64,000 bases of DNA from Streptomyces populi (GTDB taxonomy: Bacteria > Actinomycetota > Actinomycetes > Streptomycetales > Streptomycetaceae). Position numbers and translations under genes: made by a program. The stretch spans positions 1 through 64,000 of the forward strand of contig NZ_KZ626844.1 in NCBI RefSeq assembly GCF_002911015.1, written 5' to 3'. Below the pieces are notes generated by a model. The model was not told the origin of the DNA. It saw only the letters and a list, made by a program, of their open reading frames with translations, and ran no database searches. Below are positions 46,248-55,482 of this stretch, piece after piece (the first letter of the stretch is position 1; the number at the start of each line of letters is the position of its first letter).

Positions 46248-46774
46248 GATGCTCCAGGCCCGAGGGGGTCAAGGGCTCCGCAGGGCGCTCCCTACGGGCT
46301 ACGCCGGACTTTTTCAACGCAATTCATGCAAGGTCAATAAAATCTCGGTCGCCTTGGTTCTCTCTTTACCTTCTTTGCCTTGGCTTGACCTCAGCGTAAC
46401 TACGCGTGTAGTGCACTGTGGCCGTTCCGTGTCCGGATTCGGGCCAATCGGGCCAATCGGGCAATGAGTTCGTTATCCGGACGCTCGAGTATCGGAATCC
46501 GTACATCTGGTGCACTGGAATCAACAGTTCCGCATCGAAGCGCAGGGATCTGTTGCGCCGAAGGTCAAGATCGCCTGTTCCGGAGGTCAAGATCGTCTGA
46601 CGGGTCGTCCGGAATGCCCTCTTCCGGATGGATCGCCACCCGGAAGGGCGGAACCAATGTGCGACATGCCTCATATGGGCAGATATTTGGCCCTAAAGGA
46701 AAACCGCACCGGAGTCGGACATATGACCCCGACCCCGGCGCCGGTGGCACAGCGCACTCTCGAGGAGGCACTCC
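46248..46774. promoter_or_regulatory. Divergent control region between two peptide importer operons
   Basis: 527 bases, AT-richer than its surroundings, without a convincing gene. It should carry promoters for both operons. Notable elements are two 9-bp tandem copies of GGGCCAATC (46441-46458) followed by GGGCAAT, and a 16-bp direct repeat described separately. A TTGACC near 46385 could be a -35. GGAGG sits just before the rightward ATG. Confidence 0.6.
46562..46599. repeat. 16-bp direct repeats, 22-bp period (possible operator)
   Basis: AGGTCAAGATCGCCTG (46562-46577) and AGGTCAAGATCGTCTG (46584-46599) differ at one base. The spacing is close to two helical turns, as for regulators binding one DNA face. 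Confidence 0.55.
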
Positions 46775-48400
46775 ATGCGTGGAGCCACGCACGCCAAATG
46801 GGCCGCATGTGCGGTGGCGGTAGCCCTGGCGGTGTCCGCCTGCGGAGGGGGAGGGGGGAGCAGCAGCAGCGGTTCCGGCACGGTCAGCGCCTCCTGGGGT
46901 GACCCGCAGAACCCGCTGGAACCGTCCAACACCAATGAGGTGCAGGGCGGCAAGGTCCTCGACATGATCTTCCGCGGGCTGAAGCGGTACAACGCCAAGA
47001 CCGGCGCCGCCGAGGACATGCTCGCCAAGAGCATCGAGACCACCGACTCGCAGAACTTCACGATCACGGTCAACGACGGCTGGAAGTTCAGCAACGGTGA
47101 GGCCGTCACCGCGCAGTCCTTCGTCGACGCCTGGAACTACGGCGCCAGCCTGAAGAACAACCAGAAGAACGCGTACTTCTTCGGATACATCCAGGGCTAC
47201 GACAAGACGCACCCCGACACGGGCAAGCAGACCGCCGACACCCTGTCCGGGCTCAAGGTGACCGGAACCAACACCTTCACGGTCGCGCTCACCCAGAAGT
47301 TCTCGACGTTCCCCGACACCCTCGGCTACGTGGCCTTCGCGCCGCTGCCCAAGTCGTTCTTCAGCGACCACGCCGCCTGGGTCGCCAAGCCCGTCGGCAA
47401 CGGCCCGTACACCATCAACAGCTACACCAAGGGCTCCGAGATGTCCCTCACGAAGTGGGACGACTACCCCGGTGACGACAAGGCGAAGAACGACGGGGTG
47501 ACCCTCAAGGTCTACACGGACAACAACACCGCCTACAACGACCTGCTGGCCGGCAACCTCGACCTCGTCGACGACGTGCCCGCCGCCCAGCTCAAGAACG
47601 CCAAGTCCGACCTGAACGGCCGGTACATCAACACCCCGGCCGGCATCATCCAGACGATCGCCTTCCCGTTCTACGACCCGAAGTGGAACACCAGCGGCGC
47701 CACCAAGGTCCGGCAGGGACTGTCCATGGCGATCAACCGCCAGCAGATCACCGACACGATCTTCCAGAAGACGCGGACCCCCGCGAGCGACTGGACCTCA
47801 CCGGTGCTCGGCGAGAAGGGCGGGTTCCAGGAAGGCCTGTGCGGCAAGTACTGCGACTACAACCCGTCCGAGGCCAAGAAGATGGTCCAGGAGGGCGGCG
47901 GTCTGCCCGGCGGCCAGGTCAAGATCTCGTACAACGCGGACACCGGTTCCCACAAGGAATGGGTCGACGCCGTCTGCAACTCGATCAACAACGCCCTCGG
48001 CAACGACAAGGCCTGCGTCGGCAACCCGATCGGCACCTTCGCCGACTTCCGCAACCAGATCGGGCAGCACAAGATGCCCGGTCCGTTCCGGGCCGGCTGG
48101 CAGATGGACTACCCGCTGATCCAGAACTTCCTCCAGCCCCTCTACTACACGAACGCCTCGTCCAACGACGGCCAGTGGTCCAACAAGCAGTTCGACAACC
48201 TGGTGAACCAGGCGAACGCGGAGACCGACACCGGCAAGGCCATCTCGCTCTTCCAGCAGGCCGAAGGCGTCGTACGGGACAACATGGCCGCCATCCCGCT
48301 CTGGTACCAGAACGGCAGCGCCGGCTACTCGGACAAGGTCTCGAACGTGGCGCTGAACCAGTTCAGCGTGCCCGTCTACAACGAGATCACCGTCAACTGA
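46775..48400 (+). CDS. Third peptide importer, oligopeptide-binding lipoprotein
   Basis: 541-residue SBP_bac_5 lipoprotein with a Sec signal peptide ending in lipobox VSAC (Cys23) and a Gly/Ser linker. SWGDPQNPLEPSNTNEVQGG near 38 and TINDGWKFSNGE-type (VNDGWKFSNGEAVTAQSFVD near 95) are family motifs. It is a different subfamily from the two BldKB-type proteins, with OppA/DppA-like sequence. The start follows GAGGAGG with good spacing. Confidence 0.92.
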   Translation: MRGATHAKWAACAVAVALAVSACGGGGGSSSSGSGTVSASWGDPQNPLEPSNTNEVQGGKVLDMIFRGLKRYNAKTGAAEDMLAKSIETTDSQNFTITVNDGWKFSNGEAVTAQSFVDAWNYGASLKNNQKNAYFFGYIQGYDKTHPDTGKQTADTLSGLKVTGTNTFTVALTQKFSTFPDTLGYVAFAPLPKSFFSDHAAWVAKPVGNGPYTINSYTKGSEMSLTKWDDYPGDDKAKNDGVTLKVYTDNNTAYNDLLAGNLDLVDDVPAAQLKNAKSDLNGRYINTPAGIIQTIAFPFYDPKWNTSGATKVRQGLSMAINRQQITDTIFQKTRTPASDWTSPVLGEKGGFQEGLCGKYCDYNPSEAKKMVQEGGGLPGGQVKISYNADTGSHKEWVDAVCNSINNALGNDKACVGNPIGTFADFRNQIGQHKMPGPFRAGWQMDYPLIQNFLQPLYYTNASSNDGQWSNKQFDNLVNQANAETDTGKAISLFQQAEGVVRDNMAAIPLWYQNGSAGYSDKVSNVALNQFSVPVYNEITVN

Positions 48401-48401
48401 G

Positions 48402-48427
48402 CCGCCGGGGCGGGCCCGCCCCGGCGG
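48402..48427 (+). terminator. Intercistronic hairpin after the third binding-protein gene
   Basis: Perfect 26-base palindrome, half-arm CCGCCGGGGCGGG, directly after the stop codon and before the OppB-type gene. Confidence 0.7.
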
Positions 48428-48454
48428 GCCCGCTCCTCTATCCCCGGAGCACTC

Positions 48455-49378
48455 ATGGGACGGTACGTCATCCGGCGTCTGCTACAGATGATCCCGGTCT
48501 TCATCGGCGCCACACTGCTCATCTTCGTGATGGTGAACGTGATGGGCGACCCCATCGCGGGTCTGTGCGGCGAGCGCAAGTGCGACCCCGCGACGGCCGC
48601 CCAGCTCCGCGCGGAGTTCGGCCTCGACAAGCCCCTGTGGCAGCAGTACCTGACCTACCTCGGCAACATCTTCACCGGTGACTTCGGCACCGCGTTCAAC
48701 GGACAGCCGGTCACCGAGCTGATGGCCACCGCCTTCCCGGTCACCATCCGGCTGACGATCGTCGCGATCTTCTTCGAGATCATCATCGGCATCACCCTCG
48801 GCGTCATCACCGGTCTGCGCCGCGGCCGGCCCGTCGACACCGGCGTCCTGCTGCTCACCCTCGTGGTCATCTCCGTGCCGACCTTCGTCACCGGTCTGCT
48901 GGCCCAGCTCCTGCTCGGCGTCCAGTGGGGCTGGATCCAGCCGTCGGTCTCCTCGGACGCCACCTTCGGCGAGCTGATCGTGCCGGGCCTGGTGCTGGCC
49001 TCGGTCTCCCTCGCCTACGTCACCCGGCTGACCCGGACCTCCATCGCGGAGAACAAGAGGTCCGACTACGTCCGTACGGCCGTCGCCAAGGGCCTGCCGC
49101 GGCGCCGGGTGACCATCCGGCACCTGCTGCGCAACTCGCTGATCCCGGTGGTCACCTTCATCGGCACCGACATCGGCGCCCTCATGGGCGGCGCGATCGT
49201 CACCGAGCGGATCTTCAACATCCACGGCGTCGGCTATCAGCTCTACCAGGGGATCGTGCGCCAGAACACCCAGACCGTCGTCGGCTTCGTGACCATCCTC
49301 GTCCTCATCTTCATGGTCGCCAATCTGCTCGTCGACCTTCTGTACGCCGTACTCGACCCGAGGATCCGCTATGCCTGA
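48455..49378 (+). CDS. Third peptide importer, permease (OppB/DppB type)
   Basis: 307-residue permease: MGRYVIRRLLQMIPVFIGAT, external loop with a Cys pair (LCGERKCD), FGTAFNGQPVTELMATAFPV, EAA loop RTAVAKGLPRRRVTIRHLLR, and GGAIVTERIFNIHGVG. It overlaps the following permease by 8 bases. Typical DppB length, shorter than BldKC. Confidence 0.92.
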   Translation: MGRYVIRRLLQMIPVFIGATLLIFVMVNVMGDPIAGLCGERKCDPATAAQLRAEFGLDKPLWQQYLTYLGNIFTGDFGTAFNGQPVTELMATAFPVTIRLTIVAIFFEIIIGITLGVITGLRRGRPVDTGVLLLTLVVISVPTFVTGLLAQLLLGVQWGWIQPSVSSDATFGELIVPGLVLASVSLAYVTRLTRTSIAENKRSDYVRTAVAKGLPRRRVTIRHLLRNSLIPVVTFIGTDIGALMGGAIVTERIFNIHGVGYQLYQGIVRQNTQTVVGFVTILVLIFMVANLLVDLLYAVLDPRIRYA

Positions 49379-50393
49379 GCAGCCGCCGTACGAGGAAGAG
49401 GAATTCCACCACGGCCCCGAAGGTCCGCCGCCGGAGGACCTCGCGATCGCCCCGACCGGCTTTGGCGGCACGATGGACCTCGGATCGAGCGAAGCGGAGA
49501 CCCTGGAGAAGACACCGGGCGGACCGGAGGGGACGGGGCCGACGGAGAAGCCGCGCTCCCTGTGGTCCGACGCCTGGCGCGACCTGCGCCGCAACCCCGT
49601 CTTCATCATCTCCGGACTCGTCATCCTCTTCCTGGTCGTGATCTCGATCTGGCCCTCGCTGATCACCGACCAGTCCCCCCTCAAGTGCGACCTCTCCAAG
49701 GCGCAGCAGGGCTCGCAGCCCGGACACCCCTTCGGCTACGACGGCCAGGGCTGCGACGTCTACACCCGGACCGTGTACGGGACCCGCGTCTCGATCAGCG
49801 TCGGCGTCCTCGCCACGATCGGGGTCGCGCTCCTCGGCTCGTTCCTCGGCGGGCTGGCCGGCTTCTACGGCGGGGTGGGCGACTCGATCCTGTCCCGGAT
49901 CACCGACATCTTCTTCGCGATCCCCGTCGTGCTCGGCGGTCTGGTCCTCCTCTCCGTGGTGACCAGCAACACGATCTGGCCGGTCGTCGGGTTCATGGTG
50001 CTGCTCGGCTGGCCGCAGGTCTCCCGCATCGCGCGCGGTTCCGTCATCACCACCAAGGAGAACGACTACGTCCACGCGGCCCGCGCGCTGGGCGCCTCCA
50101 ACTCGCGGATGATGCTGCGGCACATCACCCCGAACGCGGTCGCTCCGGTGATCGTCGTCGCGACCATCGCGCTCGGCACGTACATCTCGCTGGAGGCGAC
50201 GCTGTCCTACCTCGGCGTCGGTCTCAAGCCCCCGACGGTGAGCTGGGGCATCGACATCTCCTCGGCCTCCGCGTACATCCGGCAGGCACCGCACATGCTG
50301 CTCTGGCCGGCCGGCGCGCTCGCGATCACCGTGCTCGCGTTCATCATGCTCGGCGACGCGGTGCGCGACGCCCTCGACCCGAAGCTGAGGTGA
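49371..50393 (+). CDS. Third peptide importer, permease (OppC/DppC type)
   Basis: 340-residue permease with an acidic/Pro-rich N-terminal extension of about 60 residues, then LRRNPVFIISGLVILFLVVI (first membrane segment). The external loop has two cysteines (LKCDLS and GQGCDVYTR). The EAA loop is HAARALGASNSRMMLRHITP, and the end is MLGDAVRDALDPKLR. Its start overlaps the end of the preceding gene. Confidence 0.92.
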   Translation: MPEQPPYEEEEFHHGPEGPPPEDLAIAPTGFGGTMDLGSSEAETLEKTPGGPEGTGPTEKPRSLWSDAWRDLRRNPVFIISGLVILFLVVISIWPSLITDQSPLKCDLSKAQQGSQPGHPFGYDGQGCDVYTRTVYGTRVSISVGVLATIGVALLGSFLGGLAGFYGGVGDSILSRITDIFFAIPVVLGGLVLLSVVTSNTIWPVVGFMVLLGWPQVSRIARGSVITTKENDYVHAARALGASNSRMMLRHITPNAVAPVIVVATIALGTYISLEATLSYLGVGLKPPTVSWGIDISSASAYIRQAPHMLLWPAGALAITVLAFIMLGDAVRDALDPKLR

Positions 50394-50398
50394 GAGCC

Positions 50399-51385
50399 GT
50401 GCTGCTCGAAGTGCGCGATCTGCACGTGGAGTTCAGGACCCGGGACGGTGTCGCCAAGGCCGTCAACGGGGTCAACTACAGCGTCGACGAGGGCGAGACG
50501 CTCGCCGTGCTCGGCGAGTCCGGCTCCGGCAAGTCGGTCACCGCCCAGGCCGTGATGGGCATCCTCGACATCCCGCCCGGGAAGATCACCGGCGGCGAGA
50601 TCCTCTTCCAGGGCAAGGACCTGCTGAAGTTCAAGGAGGAGGAGCGGCGCAAGGTGCGGGGCGCCGAGATGGCGATGATCTTCCAGGACGCGCTGTCGTC
50701 CCTGAACCCCGTCATCAGCGTCGGCGACCAGCTCGGCGAGATGTTCGTCGTGCACCGCGGGATGAAGCGCAAGGAGGCCCGCGCCAAGGCGGTCGAGCTG
50801 ATGGAGCACGTGCGCATCCCGGCCGCGGCCGAGCGCGTGCGGGACTATCCGCACCAGTTCTCCGGCGGTATGCGCCAGCGCATCATGATCGCCATGGCGC
50901 TGGCCCTGGAGCCCGCCCTGATCATCGCCGACGAACCGACCACCGCGCTCGACGTCACCGTGCAGGCCCAGGTCATGGACCTGCTCGCCGAACTCCAGCG
51001 CGAGCTCAACATGGGGCTCATCCTCATCACCCACGACCTCGGTGTGGTCGCGGACGTCGCCGACAAGATCGCGGTGATGTACGCGGGCAAGATCGTCGAG
51101 ACGGCCCCGGTCCACGACATCTACAAGGCGCCCGCCCACCCCTACACCAAGGGGCTGCTGGAATCGATCCCCCGGCTCGACCAGAAGGGCGAGGAGCTGT
51201 ACGCCATCAAGGGACTGCCGCCCAACCTGATGCACATCCCGCCGGGCTGTGCCTTCAACCCGCGCTGCCCGATGGCCCAGGACGTCTGCCGCACCGAGGT
51301 GCCGCCGCTCTTCGAGGTCGACGCGGACCGCGGGAGCGCCTGCTTCTTCTGGAGGGAGTGCCTCGATGACACAAGCCGCGACTGA
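50399..51385 (+). CDS. Third peptide importer, ATPase (OppD/DppD type)
   Basis: 328-residue ABC ATPase: [16 protein letters not shown], Walker [25 protein letters not shown], signature FSGGMRQR, Walker [25 protein letters not shown]. The oligo_HPY cysteines are [17 protein letters not shown]. The start is GTG 50399, 5 bases after the permease stop, with GAGGTGAG upstream. The longer upstream frame is a shadow of the permease gene. It overlaps the next ATPase by 20 bases. Confidence 0.92.
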   Translation: MLLEVRDLHVEFRTRDGVAKAVNGVNYSVDEGETLAVLGESGSGKSVTAQAVMGILDIPPGKITGGEILFQGKDLLKFKEEERRKVRGAEMAMIFQDALSSLNPVISVGDQLGEMFVVHRGMKRKEARAKAVELMEHVRIPAAAERVRDYPHQFSGGMRQRIMIAMALALEPALIIADEPTTALDVTVQAQVMDLLAELQRELNMGLILITHDLGVVADVADKIAVMYAGKIVETAPVHDIYKAPAHPYTKGLLESIPRLDQKGEELYAIKGLPPNLMHIPPGCAFNPRCPMAQDVCRTEVPPLFEVDADRGSACFFWRECLDDTSRD

Positions 51386-52439
51386 GCCGCCGCTGCTGGA
51401 GGTCAGTGGACTGGTCAAGCACTTCCCGCTCACCCAGGGGATCCTGTTCAAGAAGCAGGTCGGGGCCGTCAAGGCGGTCGACGGCGTCGACTTCCGCCTC
51501 GACCGCGGCGAGACCCTCGGCATCGTCGGCGAGTCCGGCTGCGGCAAGTCGACGGTCGCCAAGATGCTGGTCAACCTGGAGAAGCCGACCGAGGGCGCGA
51601 TCAAGTACAAGGGCGAGGACATCACCCGGCTGTCCGGCAAGGCGCTCAAGGCCGTGCGCCGCAACATCCAGATGGTCTTCCAGGACCCCTACACCTCGCT
51701 CAACCCGCGCATGACCGTCGGCGACATCATCGGCGAGCCGTACGACATCCACCCCGAGGTCGCGCCCAAGGGCGACCGGCGGCGCCGGGTCCAGGAACTG
51801 CTGGACGTGGTCGGCCTCAACCCGGAGTACATCAACCGCTATCCGCACCAGTTCTCCGGCGGCCAGCGCCAGCGCATCGGCATCGCCCGGGGCCTGGCGC
51901 TGCGGCCCGAGATCATCGTCGCCGACGAGCCGGTCTCCGCGCTCGACGTCTCCGTGCAGGCGCAGGTGATCAACCTCCTGGACCGGCTCCAGGCCGAGTT
52001 CGAGCTCAGTTACGTCTTCATCGCGCACGACCTGTCGATCGTGCGGCACATCTCCGACCGGGTCGGGGTGATGTACCTCGGGCGGATCGTGGAGACCGGC
52101 AAGGACGTCGAGATCTACGACCATCCGACGCACCCCTACACCCAGGCGCTGCTGTCCGCGGTGCCCGTGCCGGACCCGGAGGCACGCGAGCACCGGGAGC
52201 GGATCATCCTGCACGGGGACGTGCCCTCGCCCGCGAACGTCCCGTCCGGCTGCCGGTTCCGCACCCGCTGCTGGAAGGCGCAGGAACGCTGCACGCTGGA
52301 GGTGCCGCTGCTCGCGGTGCCGGCCGAGTTCCGGCTCGTCGAGGGGCCGGCCGCCCACGACTCGGCCTGCCACTTCGCGGAGGAGAAGCAGGTCGTGCCC
52401 CCGGAGGAGCCGGAGCAGCCGGAGGGCGGAACCCCATAG
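51366..52439 (+). CDS. Third peptide importer, ATPase (OppF/DppF type)
   Basis: 357-residue ABC ATPase: [16 protein letters not shown], Walker [33 protein letters not shown], signature FSGGQRQR, Walker [25 protein letters not shown]. The oligo_HPY cysteines are in [17 protein letters not shown]. The start ATG 51366 has GGAGGGAG inside the preceding gene. The acidic tail [11 protein letters not shown] closes the operon. Confidence 0.92.
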   Translation: MTQAATEPPLLEVSGLVKHFPLTQGILFKKQVGAVKAVDGVDFRLDRGETLGIVGESGCGKSTVAKMLVNLEKPTEGAIKYKGEDITRLSGKALKAVRRNIQMVFQDPYTSLNPRMTVGDIIGEPYDIHPEVAPKGDRRRRVQELLDVVGLNPEYINRYPHQFSGGQRQRIGIARGLALRPEIIVADEPVSALDVSVQAQVINLLDRLQAEFELSYVFIAHDLSIVRHISDRVGVMYLGRIVETGKDVEIYDHPTHPYTQALLSAVPVPDPEAREHRERIILHGDVPSPANVPSGCRFRTRCWKAQERCTLEVPLLAVPAEFRLVEGPAAHDSACHFAEEKQVVPPEEPEQPEGGTP

Positions 52440-52547
52440 CGCCACAAACGTGTGCGAACTTCGTTAACACACAGGCAACTTGGCGGAAGCGACACCGATA
52501 TACGGACGCGGCAGGGTGAACACCGTACGGCCGTGCGGGTGCCGTGG

Positions 52548-52582
52548 ACGAGCCGGGGTGCAGCCATGTCACCCCGGCTCGT
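52548..52582. terminator. Bidirectional terminator hairpin
   Basis: Perfect 13-bp stem (arm ACGAGCCGGGGTG, loop of 9) between the convergent importer operon and S9 peptidase gene. Confidence 0.8.
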
Positions 52583-52607
52583 CGCTCTCCCGGCGGGCCG
52601 GGGCCGG

Positions 52608-54776
52608 TCAGACCGTCCCGAGGGAACGCTTCAGGAAGTCCACCTGGAGCAGGAGCAGGTTCTCGGCGACCGTCTCCTGCGGGGTCATGTGCGTGACCCC
52701 CGACAGCGGCAGCACCTCGTGCGGGCGGCCGGCGGCCAGCAGGGCCGAGGAGAGCCGCAGGGCGTGCGCCACCACCACGTTGTCGTCCGCGAGGCCGTGC
52801 ACGATCATCAGCGGCCGGTGCGGGTCCGCGGGCGCGGACAGCCCCTCGTCGGTGACCAGCGAACTCCCCGCGTACACCGCGGGGCTCGCCGCCGGGTCGC
52901 CGAGGTACCGCTCCGTGTAGTGCGTGTCGTACAGCCGCCAGTCCGCGACCGGGGCGCCCGCGATGCCCGCGTGGAAGACGTCGGGGCGGCGCAGCACGGC
53001 GAGTCCCGCGAGCCAGCCCCCGTACGACCAGCCGCGGATCGCCACCCGGGAGAGATCGAGCGGGAACCTCTCGGCGAGACCGTGCAGTGCCTCCACCTGG
53101 TCGTCGAGGGACAGCGTCAGGTCGTCGCGGATCGCCTTCTCCCAGGCGGGGGAACGGCCGGGGGTGCCGCGGCCGTCGGCGACGACCACCGCGAAGCCCT
53201 GGTCGGCGAACCACTGCGAGGTGAGGTGCGCGTTGTGCGCGGCCAGCACCCGGGGACCGTGCGGACCGCCGTAGGGGTCCATGAGGACGGGCAGGGGGCT
53301 GTCACCGTCATAGCCGGTGGGCATGAGCACGGCGCATGGGATTTTCCGTGCGCCCCCCTGTGTGAGGGTCACGCGCGGGGACAAACCGGGATCTTCGGCA
53401 TGCGAGGGGATGGTCGCCAACTTCCCCCAGCCTCCGGCCGGGGAGACCCCCACCTTCCTCCGGTCGCCCTCGCGCAGCACCTGCACCTGGGCGCCCGGCC
53501 GGTCGAGCGCCGACGACACGAGCACGGTCACGCCCCCGGCACGCACGGCCGAGTGCACGCCCGGCTCCTGCGAGACGCGCTCCAGGCCGAGTTCGTTCAC
53601 CCGGTACACATGTACTTCACCCGTTTCGGGTGAACTCGCGGCTTCTCCGGCCGAAGCCGCGATCAGCACGTCGTCGGTCGAGACGTCGAGCACCGCCCGG
53701 ACGTGCAACTGGGCTCCGGTCAGCGGTCGTTCGCCGAACGCCAGGACCCGTGCGCCGCCCTCGTCGGCGATCCGCACGAGCTGTCCGCCGGGGCTCCAGC
53801 ACGGCACGCCAGGGAAAAGATCAAGCCAACTTGGATCTTGATCAGCATGCACCATACGGGTCGCCCCGGTGTCCGGGTCCACGGCCAGGAAGAGCTGGCT
53901 GCGCTGGTCCCTCGCCTGCACCAGAAGCAGCGGTGCGCCCGCCGCTGACCAGTGCACATGTGCCAGATACGGGTAGCGCGTCCGGTCCCAGGACACCTCC
54001 GTGCGCACCCCGTCGAGCCCGAAAACGAAGAGCCGGACCTCGGCGTTGGCGCTGCCCGCCCTCGGATAGGCGACCCGCTGCGGATCGGCTTCCGGGTGCG
54101 CCGGATCGGAGATCCACCAGCGCTGCACCGGCGTGTCGTCGACCCGCGCGACGAGCAGCCGGTCCCCTTCGGGTGACCACCAGAAGCCGCGCGAACGCCC
54201 CATCTCCTCGGCCGCGATGAACTCGGCCAGTCCGTAGGAGACCGCGCCGGGACCCGCGTTCCGCTCCGGTTCCGCGAGGGCCCGGTCGTTCTCGCCCTCG
54301 GCCCCGACGACCCGCAGCGCGCCCCGGGACACGTACGCCACGAGCGTGCCGTCCGGGGAGGGGCGAGGGTCGATCACCGGTCCCGGGACCGGGAGTTCAC
54401 GCGCCGTGCCGGCCCGCAGCTCCGCCGTGAACAACCGCCCTGACAAGGTGAAAGAGGCCAATTCGGCGGCTGTGTCGGTGGCATATCCGACGATCCCCGC
54501 GCCGCCCTCGCGGCTGCGCTCACGGCGCGCCCGCTCCTCCGGGGAGAGGTCTTCGGCGGCGCCGCCGAGCAGGGCCACGGGGTCGGCCGCGACCCGCTCG
54601 TGGCCCTCCGCCACGTCGAGGACCCACAGGTGGTTCGCCCGCTCGGTGCCGGAGGGGGAGCGCAGGAACACCACGCGGGAACCGTCGGGGGACACGGTGA
54701 ACGCGCGCGGCGCGCCGGAGGTGAACCGCTGGGTGCGGGCGTACCGGCGCGGGAAGGAGAGAGGCTCGTTCGTCAT
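52608..54776 (-). CDS. S9 family serine peptidase (dipeptidyl peptidase IV-like)
   Basis: 722-residue prolyl-oligopeptidase family enzyme. An N-terminal beta-propeller (about 40-470) is followed by an alpha/beta-hydrolase domain. The nucleophile is in IRGWSYGGWLAG (Ser near 583), the acid in HGLADDNVVVA (Asp near 662) and the base in GVTHMTPQE (His near 695). DPYGGPHGPRVL is the oxyanion region. No signal peptide is seen, so it is probably cytoplasmic and could degrade imported di- and oligopeptides. The start ATG 54776 has TATGGT 6 bases upstream; the longer frame is rejected. Confidence 0.92.
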   Translation of the reverse strand: MTNEPLSFPRRYARTQRFTSGAPRAFTVSPDGSRVVFLRSPSGTERANHLWVLDVAEGHERVAADPVALLGGAAEDLSPEERARRERSREGGAGIVGYATDTAAELASFTLSGRLFTAELRAGTARELPVPGPVIDPRPSPDGTLVAYVSRGALRVVGAEGENDRALAEPERNAGPGAVSYGLAEFIAAEEMGRSRGFWWSPEGDRLLVARVDDTPVQRWWISDPAHPEADPQRVAYPRAGSANAEVRLFVFGLDGVRTEVSWDRTRYPYLAHVHWSAAGAPLLLVQARDQRSQLFLAVDPDTGATRMVHADQDPSWLDLFPGVPCWSPGGQLVRIADEGGARVLAFGERPLTGAQLHVRAVLDVSTDDVLIAASAGEAASSPETGEVHVYRVNELGLERVSQEPGVHSAVRAGGVTVLVSSALDRPGAQVQVLREGDRRKVGVSPAGGWGKLATIPSHAEDPGLSPRVTLTQGGARKIPCAVLMPTGYDGDSPLPVLMDPYGGPHGPRVLAAHNAHLTSQWFADQGFAVVVADGRGTPGRSPAWEKAIRDDLTLSLDDQVEALHGLAERFPLDLSRVAIRGWSYGGWLAGLAVLRRPDVFHAGIAGAPVADWRLYDTHYTERYLGDPAASPAVYAGSSLVTDEGLSAPADPHRPLMIVHGLADDNVVVAHALRLSSALLAAGRPHEVLPLSGVTHMTPQETVAENLLLLQVDFLKRSLGTV

Positions 54777-54782
54777 GCCTCG

Positions 54783-54788
54783 ACCATA
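54783..54788 (-). promoter_or_regulatory. Candidate -10 of the S9 peptidase gene (leaderless)
   Basis: TATGGT (reverse strand) 6 bases before the ATG at 54776. Confidence 0.5.
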
Positions 54789-54965
54789 TTGGCCATGCGC
54801 CCCCTTGTGCGGCCGTGCGCCGATCGATGCGCGCGTACGGATAGTTATGATCACTAGCGCTGTGTGGGTAGGAACCTGCTGGCTGCTGTTCCGATGTACC
54901 GACCCGCTCCTGTCCGACCCCCGTACCGGACCCCAAGTCCCTGGGAACTTTGGAGGTGAACCGCC

Positions 54966-55160
54966 GTGGCACTCTCGATTTCGGCGGTGGTGCTGCTGGC
55001 GATCATCGTCTTTCTTCTGATCAAGAAGTCAGGACTGAAAGGCGGGCACGCGGTCGTCTGCATGCTGCTCGGCTTCTATCTCGCCTCCTCCACCGTCGCA
55101 CCCACGATCAGCGATCTGACGACGAACGTGGCGAGCATGATCGGCAGTATCAAGTTCTGA
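54966..55160 (+). CDS. Small membrane protein, unknown function
   Basis: 64 residues with two membrane segments: LSISAVVLLAIIVFLLI (3-19) and AVVCMLLGFYLASSTVAP (29-46), joined by a KKSGLKGG loop. GTG 54966 follows TTTGGAGGTG with good spacing. Similar small membrane proteins are found at this place in other Streptomyces genomes. Function unknown. Confidence 0.75.
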   Translation: MALSISAVVLLAIIVFLLIKKSGLKGGHAVVCMLLGFYLASSTVAPTISDLTTNVASMIGSIKF

Positions 55161-55272
55161 TCCGCGCCGGGACCGGCGGCGGGCAGGGTGCGGACTCCCG
55201 TCTTGCCGCCTGCCCCGTCCGGCCTCCTCGAAACGGGCCGGCTCGCCCGGAGTCGTCGCGCGGACGAACACG

Positions 55273-55482
55273 TCAGCCCTCGGACGCGTACGCCACGAAG
55301 TCGGCCCAGGCCCGCGGCGTCAGTGTCAGTCGGGGGCCGGCGGTGTTCTTGGAGTCGCGGACGTGGATGCTGCCGGCAGTGGTCGCGATTTCTATGCAGG
55401 ACTCGCCGCTGGTGCCGCCGCTGTAGCTGCTCTTGAACCACGCCGGTTCAGAGGCTTCCTGGGCCGAGGTGGTGCGGATCAT
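55273..55482 (-). CDS. DUF397 domain protein
   Basis: 69-residue DUF397 protein with the hallmark AWFKSSYSGGTSGESCIE, then IHVRDSKNTAGPRLTLTPRAWADF. These small proteins pair with an adjacent XRE/DUF5753 regulator, as here. Some such pairs in Streptomyces (related to BldB and whiJ-type systems) affect development and antibiotic production. The ATG overlaps the stop of the regulator (ATGA). Confidence 0.9.
   Translation of the reverse strand: MIRTTSAQEASEPAWFKSSYSGGTSGESCIEIATTAGSIHVRDSKNTAGPRLTLTPRAWADFVAYASEG

Noticed and set aside
53819..53843. Inverted GATCAAG/CTTGATC pair inside the S9 peptidase
   Set aside because: Short arms within conserved coding sequence; no reason to treat it as a regulatory site.
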